A DNA stretch of 28,035 nucleotides. Origin: Dehalococcoidia bacterium. Its GTDB lineage: Bacteria; Chloroflexota; Dehalococcoidia; GIF9; UBA5629. The DNA lies in contig JAFGLP010000045.1 of NCBI GenBank assembly GCA_016927965.1, positions 1 to 28,035 of the forward strand. The letters are read 5' to 3'. The notes beneath the pieces were generated by a model. The model saw only the letters and a program-made list of their open reading frames with translations. It did not search any database and was not told the DNA's origin. Shown in pieces: positions 23,421-28,035 of the stretch (the stretch's first letter is position 1; each line of letters opens with the position of its first letter). The position numbers and the translations under genes were made by a program.

Positions 23421-24239
23421 CTAAGGGCTAAAGCTCTTCTCAATACCTTCCACAGTAGATACTTCCGGCCAGTAATATGCTATTACCCATCTCCAACTGT
23501 TGAATCCAAAATATTCAGATCTCACATCGGCGGTCGGCTGGCTTGTCTGCATTTGAATGCTAAAATCTCCATTAACCTGAATATCAGGGACTATGACACC
23601 AGCTTGATATGCATTTTCTGCGCTGTATAACTGTTTGCCTCTGGAATCAATTATTTCAAACGATTGGGGATATGGATAGCGGAAATCGATTCGCGTAATA
23701 AAGAACGGTATCACGGGCGGGGTAAAATGATCTGTAGATAGATGCGGCAGAGGAGGCAGAGGCGTATACTCCAGTGATGTGTAATGGAGCCTGTAATCCT
23801 TGTTGTTAGGAATTGTATAGCTGTTCACAGCGTAAATGATTAAACTGCTTTTTACTCCGGCCACAGAGATTTCATGAGTGCCGGTACCGAGATTAGATAA
23901 TACATAGGTTAAGGACCCGCCGTTTCCCGGAGCAAGCGTGATATCCCGCGTGATATATTCATTACCATCTACATATAAAGTAGCAATGAAGGCGTTTTTA
24001 CGACTCCCTATATTCCTTACCGGCAGGCTGACTGTCATGAATGTTCCAACCCGTGCTTCCTGTGGAATTACCGATATATTTCCCACCTCAAATTTATAGG
24101 CGTCAACCTGGGCAGGCAAAGAGGACGCTGGCCGTGTTGAATTATCAGTTTTGGAAGTAATTGGGAGGCTGCAGGATAAGCAGCAGATTAATGAAGCTAT
24201 CACCAGGAATATGGAGGTAACCCATCGCCAATACTTCAT
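23421..24239 (-). CDS. CARDB-like lipoprotein
   Basis: A 272-residue exported protein. An N-terminal hydrophobic stretch with a basic start (MKYWRWVTSIFLVIASLICC) leads to a lipobox-like LSC, with Cys23 the likely lipid site; the -3 residue is Cys rather than Leu. Residues 50-135 resemble a CARDB domain (VGNISVIPQEARVGTF, LPVRNIGSRKNAFIATLYVD, GTGTHEISVAG). Residues 140-272 form a second beta-rich region with no match I know. The N-terminal half shares its design with the 16954-17886 protein, so both probably sit on the cell surface. It is on the same strand as the next two genes upstream but separated by 204 bases. Confidence 0.72.
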   Translation of the reverse strand: MKYWRWVTSIFLVIASLICCLSCSLPITSKTDNSTRPASSLPAQVDAYKFEVGNISVIPQEARVGTFMTVSLPVRNIGSRKNAFIATLYVDGNEYITRDITLAPGNGGSLTYVLSNLGTGTHEISVAGVKSSLIIYAVNSYTIPNNKDYRLHYTSLEYTPLPPLPHLSTDHFTPPVIPFFITRIDFRYPYPQSFEIIDSRGKQLYSAENAYQAGVIVPDIQVNGDFSIQMQTSQPTADVRSEYFGFNSWRWVIAYYWPEVSTVEGIEKSFSP

Positions 24240-24443
24240 AATAAAAATGCTGTTTTTCCGAATATAGAATCTAATCTAATTATAGCTATTGTCAGCAGGC
24301 TTTAAAAATATATAAACCGGTATCATATGGATTAAATGGGGATTATTCCGGACGAATTAAACAGTATACCCGGGTACTTAAAAATCGATGCGTCTTGTTC
24401 GTTAGCTATAAAAATTGATCAGCTTGCCTGGAACGAAACAACC

Positions 24444-25061
24444 CTATTCCCCGACATAGCAGCGGCCTACGCCACCGAAGCATGCGCTTTTTATACGGTT
24501 TATAGTAGTTGTGCTGCTGGTATCGGAGTAATCATCATCCCCTGCTGTTCCATCACCATCATCTGCGTAAGAGGTGTCATCTGAACCTCCGGTGCTGCCG
24601 GTCGATATATCGCCGGAACTACCAGCATCCCCACCTGTAGTATCGCCGCCGTCAAGCGAGCTTAAGCTGTCACTGGCGATATCACTCTCTCCAGTATCAC
24701 CGGCAGCATTTGACGCCTCGTTACTGGAATCTCCGCCCATACTGCCTGCCCCGACATTTCCATACCCGGATTCAATATATGGCGATGAATTTAAATCACC
24801 GTTTGCGCCGGTCAATTTGGAGTTCTCTAGATCAACCTTAATCTTGTCATGCATACTCGTCATGCCCGTCCCATGACCGGTGAAAATATTATCCAGAAAT
24901 CCCGCCGAAGTATGAAACATGATAACGCAAACCAGAGCGATCACAGTAAGCACACCGGCAATTATAGTAAGCGCTCCGTACAACACCCTGTCCTTAAGCG
25001 GTGCCGGCGCTGATTTTTTAGGTGGTGTTTTTATAATTTGTTGATTCTCGTTTTTGTTCAT
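24444..25061 (-). CDS. Single-TM protein with Gly/Ser/Asp-rich extracellular tail
   Basis: A 205-residue protein. A cytoplasmic N-terminus rich in Lys/Pro is followed by a TM helix at about 27-49, then a low-complexity, acidic Gly/Ser/Asp/Thr segment (about 95-185), and the ending SACFGGVGRCYVGE with Cys194 and Cys201. The composition suggests a flexible stalk exposed outside, with a C-terminal disulfide or modification site. It starts 64 bases after the prepilin stop on the same strand and may be co-transcribed with it, possibly as a filament-associated protein. There is no known domain. Weak GAGAAG upstream. Confidence 0.65.
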   Translation of the reverse strand: MNKNENQQIIKTPPKKSAPAPLKDRVLYGALTIIAGVLTVIALVCVIMFHTSAGFLDNIFTGHGTGMTSMHDKIKVDLENSKLTGANGDLNSSPYIESGYGNVGAGSMGGDSSNEASNAAGDTGESDIASDSLSSLDGGDTTGGDAGSSGDISTGSTGGSDDTSYADDGDGTAGDDDYSDTSSTTTINRIKSACFGGVGRCYVGE

Positions 25062-25125
25062 TTTGGCTTCTCAAGACAACCATGCAAGCTGGCAGTTTTT
25101 CAAACTAGACTTCATTTGTAATACA

Positions 25126-25437
25126 TTACGGATAAAGTGTCTGGGTTACTTTACCTGTTGCGCCATCGATGGTATACGTGCCATTCGGGGTCCCCAGAAA
25201 ATACGGGGACAGGGCATCCGTATCAGATGGAACTGCGCCGGTGTGATCGTACATATAGGCTGCCACCGCAGTCTGCACATTAGTAAGCTCTGTTGCAGCA
25301 GCTTCATTCTGCCCTGAACCTATGTATTTGGTCACATTAAGCACAACGACAGCCGCAAGTACGCCCAAGATGGATATAACAACCAGTAGTTCTATTAGAG
25401 TAAAACCCTTTTCAGTTGAATTTTTTATTTTGTTCAT
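25126..25437 (-). CDS. Type IV prepilin/pseudopilin-like protein
   Basis: A 103-residue precursor. The basic leader MNKIKNSTEKG ends at Gly11, and prepilin peptidase would cut before Phe12. Mature position 5 is the conserved Glu (Glu16) in GFTLIELLVVISILGVLAAV, the hydrophobic spine of type IV filaments. The short C-terminal part (about 40-103) is a small globular head with TVQTAVAAYM-like helix continuation and DALSPYFLG. AGGGG seven bases before ATG supports the start. No pilus assembly ATPase or peptidase is nearby, so the machinery is encoded elsewhere. The small size and head fit minor pilins or pseudopilins typical of Chloroflexota. The Gly/Ser/Asp-rich gene follows. Confidence 0.9.
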   Translation of the reverse strand: MNKIKNSTEKGFTLIELLVVISILGVLAAVVVLNVTKYIGSGQNEAAATELTNVQTAVAAYMYDHTGAVPSDTDALSPYFLGTPNGTYTIDGATGKVTQTLYP

Positions 25438-25851
25438 GCTATGCCCCTGTGAATATAATATTCATTTCACCGGTCTGCCCGGCCTATTAATCCCTAGTCT
25501 CAATATAGAATTATCAGAGCCACAGGTAAATAGGCATTAAGTATTATGCATGCCAGTACTTACGTAATAGATCACGTATAAATAGCCTCATTTTGAATAA
25601 CGGGGATAGTACTAAAGTACTATTAAAAAAAGGGGGGCTTATATTATTAAACTGCTTGAGTCCTTTTCCGAAGTAATAGAAAATCAATGCAGTAACATTG
25701 TCTTTGCACGTAAGCTATGGAATTACGCGTGTATCAGGGCAATATCAATGCATGCAGTGTAATACGCCGCCAAGATCAATTAACCCGATGATTTATTCCT
25801 GCATGATTCCGAACTCTGCTCAGTGGAAGATATTTACCGGTAGCCTGAAAG
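25438..25851. other. Intergenic stretch upstream of the prepilin
   Basis: About 410 bases between the prepilin start and the 3' end of the asparagine-synthase-like gene. It holds an 18-bp palindrome at 25606-25623 followed by an A-run and then GGGGGG. On the minus strand the T-run precedes the hairpin, so it is not a terminator for the upstream gene. No coding region or RNA gene is visible. Confidence 0.5.
25606..25623. repeat. Palindrome ATAGTACT / AGTACTAT
   Basis: Eight-base perfect arms with two bases between, about 170 bases upstream of the prepilin start. It may be an operator. Plus-strand A-run follows. Confidence 0.35.
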
Positions 25852-27543
25852 CTATTTTAGTGATAACTTCCCTTTGTTCAGGACCGTCTCAATATTCTCT
25901 CGCTCGGCGTTGTTCAAAAGGCCGCCCTTATACGCAACGTGGTCAAAAAAGAATTGAATATGCTGAGGGATCTCCCACATGTTCTTTTCAGTATAGAGAT
26001 ACCCATAGCGTGTAGAACTGGCAAGCTTTTCCTGGCTTATGTCGGTGCTGTTGTATCCGGTCTGAGCAACCATCTCAGGCATAAATCCGTGTTTGCGTGC
26101 TACGGAATCAAGCTTATTGTGTATTCCAGTGCCGTGCTGGGCAGCCTCTTTGCTCCGGTCGGCAAATAAAGTGGGGAGTCCAAGTTTCTTTGCTGCATCC
26201 CTGTGTGGGTGCTTGCCGACGCGATCATCGGCAGACTTTATTTTTAGCCTGGGATTGACACTCCTGGCCAGCGCTACGATTTCACTTTCGATAAAGGGGA
26301 AAACCATGTATGCGCCATGGGCCATAGCTATCCTGATTTCCCTGTCCAGTGTTTCAATATCTGATCTATCAAGGTCACCCCGCATCCTTTCAACAAGGAC
26401 GTCATAGCCGTCTTTGGCAATGACCTCAGGATACCAGCTATATCCACCCCACAGTTCATCAGGACCTTGACCTGAAAGGATTATTTTGAAGCCGTCATTA
26501 CAGGCCCACTCAACTGCAGCGAAAACGCCGATACCAGCCTCGACCTGTACAAAATCACGTTCTTCAACAGCGTGTACTACCCTTGGGATTAATTTATCGA
26601 TATCATCTTGAGTAAGGCGTCTTACCTTATGCTCAATGCCCATTTCACGTGTGAATTTTTCAGCATATTCAATATCCACAGACCCTTCGACACCTCCGGT
26701 ATATGCCACCAGCTGAATGCCCTTTTTTAAAGCGACCTTATTCGCAATATATGCAACCAGGCAACTGTCTACACCTCCTGATACAAGCACTGCCGCCCTG
26801 TCAACATTCTCCAGTCTTTTTTCAATCGATTTCACTACCAGTGCACTATACTTGTCGACAACAATAAGCGCATCATCGATAGCTTTACCGCTGTTCAGCT
26901 CTTTGGTAAACAATGAACCAACAAACTGCATATTGTCCTTACTGAATATAGCCATCGTTCCCGCCCTGAGGGGCTTTACATTACGCAGACCGATATTCCA
27001 CAAAGCTTTCTTCTGTGAAGCAAAAGCGATGATATCACTATTACTGTCGTAAAAAATCGGCCTGCGGCCTGCAAAATCTCTCATTACTATCAGATGGTTG
27101 CTGTCACTGGCCGCGAGGCAATATTCCCCATCAATTTGTGCAGATGCCTTCTTCATAGTGTCTTCAAGATCACCTTTATATTCCTGCTCAATCAAACGCA
27201 TTATTATGCTTGCGTTACTATAATCTGCGGCATTGCCGCCCAACCCTAATTTTTTAAGCAATTCTACAGCATTCAATAAAATACCCTCATAGATCACGGA
27301 AATCCTTCCGTCACTGCTCGTTTCAGGTTTGCCTTTTTTTGCTTTCTCAGGATAATTCATCACAGCTTGGCCAGAACATATATCTCCTGATATAGCTATA
27401 TCTTTACGCCATGGTTGAACCAACCCATCATGGGCAACCCAGGCTGATTGATAATTGCCTGGACTAAATGTATCCATCATAACGTTTATTTTTTCCTGGA
27501 TATCAGCATTATTGCTTTTTAATATTCCACAGATAGGACTCAT
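25852..27543 (-). CDS. Asparagine synthase-like amidotransferase with displaced glutaminase Cys
   Basis: A 563-residue protein of the AsnB architecture: an N-terminal Ntn-type glutaminase-like domain (1 to about 200) and a C-terminal ATP-pyrophosphatase synthase domain with the PP-loop SGGVDS (255-260) and SGQGPDELWGGY. In active AsnB the nucleophile is Cys2, exposed after Met removal. Here the start is MSPICGI, Cys5, and AGGAGG upstream of the ATG confirms this start. The NGEIYN motif is YEGILLN (85-91), also unfavourable. So the glutaminase half is probably inactive unless the N-terminus is processed, and the synthase may use free ammonia or another amine. The substrate could be Asp or something else. 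A promoter is visible upstream. Confidence 0.82.
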   Translation of the reverse strand: MSPICGILKSNNADIQEKINVMMDTFSPGNYQSAWVAHDGLVQPWRKDIAISGDICSGQAVMNYPEKAKKGKPETSSDGRISVIYEGILLNAVELLKKLGLGGNAADYSNASIIMRLIEQEYKGDLEDTMKKASAQIDGEYCLAASDSNHLIVMRDFAGRRPIFYDSNSDIIAFASQKKALWNIGLRNVKPLRAGTMAIFSKDNMQFVGSLFTKELNSGKAIDDALIVVDKYSALVVKSIEKRLENVDRAAVLVSGGVDSCLVAYIANKVALKKGIQLVAYTGGVEGSVDIEYAEKFTREMGIEHKVRRLTQDDIDKLIPRVVHAVEERDFVQVEAGIGVFAAVEWACNDGFKIILSGQGPDELWGGYSWYPEVIAKDGYDVLVERMRGDLDRSDIETLDREIRIAMAHGAYMVFPFIESEIVALARSVNPRLKIKSADDRVGKHPHRDAAKKLGLPTLFADRSKEAAQHGTGIHNKLDSVARKHGFMPEMVAQTGYNSTDISQEKLASSTRYGYLYTEKNMWEIPQHIQFFFDHVAYKGGLLNNAERENIETVLNKGKLSLK

Positions 27544-27608
27544 GGAATTTACCTCCTGTTTTATGATATTTATAACTCAGATGAAATTAGGGAATTTTCT
27601 TGGCACCT

Positions 27609-27636
27609 ATAATATGACAGTCCTGCGCGCAGACAA
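27609..27636 (-). promoter_or_regulatory. Candidate promoter of the asparagine-synthase-like gene
   Basis: On the minus strand, TTGTCT (27631-27636) and TATTAT (27609-27614) are separated by 16 bases. Start near 27602, leader of roughly 58 bases. The spacer contains a TGCGCGCA palindrome. Confidence 0.5.
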
Positions 27637-27809
27637 TATTACCAACTATGCAAGACTTTGATTGACTCTACTATCAGGCCGAGCATGGCAACGTGAGCTA
27701 ATGATCACTAGTATAATACCACATATTAATTGATTAATGCATTAATACAGCATTCTGTGAGGTGGATAAGTCAGATTCAATGAGAAGGCTTTATTGTTTA
27801 AATTAAGAT

Positions 27810-27887
27810 GGCGTCCCTAGGGGGATTCGAACCAACGCCCCGCTGTTTAAAATACAATTGCTGGCTGCCAGCTTTGAGATGATGGCC
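27810..27887 (-). pseudogene. Decayed tRNA-like sequence
   Basis: On the minus strand a 78-base stretch keeps a tRNA outline: GGCCATC at the 5' end, a D-arm-like CTCAAAGCTGGCAGC, a TATTTTAAA loop at the anticodon position, the T-loop GGTTCGAATCC and the 3' end GGGACGCC. The acceptor, anticodon and T stems pair poorly and CCA is not intact, so it is unlikely to be functional. Confidence 0.55.
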
Positions 27888-27952
27888 TCGTAAAGCTGAT
27901 CAACCACTCCTTGCTATTTTTATTTAATTTGCCTCAATGTTACCCCATATTA

Positions 27953-28035
27953 TCATGCAACACGTATTGTTTGACAGGTGGTGGTGCGCTCAACGCCCTC
28001 AATCTTGTGGAAATGCTCGGTAATAAGTTTGCCCA
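27953..28035 (-). CDS. Lrp/AsnC-like regulator, C-terminal end (partial)
   Basis: From the right edge, the minus strand reads GKLITEHFHKIEGVERTTTC, then QTIRVA and a stop at 27953-27955. The pattern of a helix followed by IEGVERTTT is the end of the Lrp/AsnC effector domain (RAM domain), where IPGVERTET-like segments are conserved. The bulk of the gene lies outside the window. A location next to an asparagine-synthase-like gene would suit an amino-acid-responsive regulator, but the two are separated by the decayed tRNA and about 400 bases. Confidence 0.6.
   Translation of the reverse strand, partial: GKLITEHFHKIEGVERTTTCQTIRVA

Noticed and set aside
18441..27887. Possible island bounded by tRNA-Lys and the decayed tRNA as attachment repeats
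   Set aside because: Their 3' ends share only the conserved T-loop and there is no integrase, so there is no evidence of a direct repeat.

Overview
The window looks like a chromosomal segment of an anaerobic bacterium, most likely Chloroflexota and plausibly Dehalococcoidia. This rests on family composition and was not searched. The pointers are a Liv-type transporter operon with an embedded acyl-CoA synthetase, several CoA-ligase/thiolase genes, Cys-rich redox proteins, an NDP-forming acyl-CoA synthetase alpha subunit, CARDB-type surface proteins, and a short prepilin of the style common in that group. Base composition is moderate to AT-rich. Both intact tRNA genes encode their CCA end. No transposase, integrase, CRISPR array or rRNA was seen.

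Left part (1-11.7 kb), lipid or organic-acid metabolism. A tight minus-strand operon runs livG, acyl-CoA synthetase, livF, livH, livM (livM leaves the window at its first codons). It suggests uptake of a carboxylic acid coupled to CoA activation. A TGAATGA-type inverted repeat sits between a possible -10 box and livG. A DUF2284 Cys-rich gene and a DinB/MDMPI-like gene converge on a shared hairpin. Then come a two-gene redox operon (Cys-rich protein plus 2x[4Fe-4S] protein with winged-helix-like N-terminus), a thiolase-fold protein lacking the nucleophilic Cys, and a second AMP-forming acyl-CoA ligase.

Middle (11.8-16 kb). The tex gene is followed by about 0.8 kb holding a 56-codon orphan HTH gene and four CCG-N4-CGG palindromes. 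One palindrome lies exactly between the -35 and -10 of the HTH gene, so autoregulation is likely. An MFS transporter faces this region. This small regulator with its operator set is the most distinctive self-contained system I see.

Right part (16-28 kb). Mostly lineage-specific genes: an AT-rich two-TM protein, a secreted FN3/CARDB protein with C-terminal anchor, a possible small lipoprotein and a coding-like fragment abutting tRNA-Lys(UUU), a PAS-only protein, tRNA-Gly(CCC), an ADP-forming acyl-CoA synthetase alpha subunit with a wHTH regulator downstream, a zinc-ribbon membrane protein with a Cys-rich tail, a 41-codon membrane peptide with its own terminator, a CARDB lipoprotein, a Gly/Ser/Asp-rich membrane protein next to a prepilin, an asparagine-synthase-like protein whose glutaminase nucleophile is displaced, a decayed tRNA, and the 3' end of an Lrp/AsnC-like regulator.
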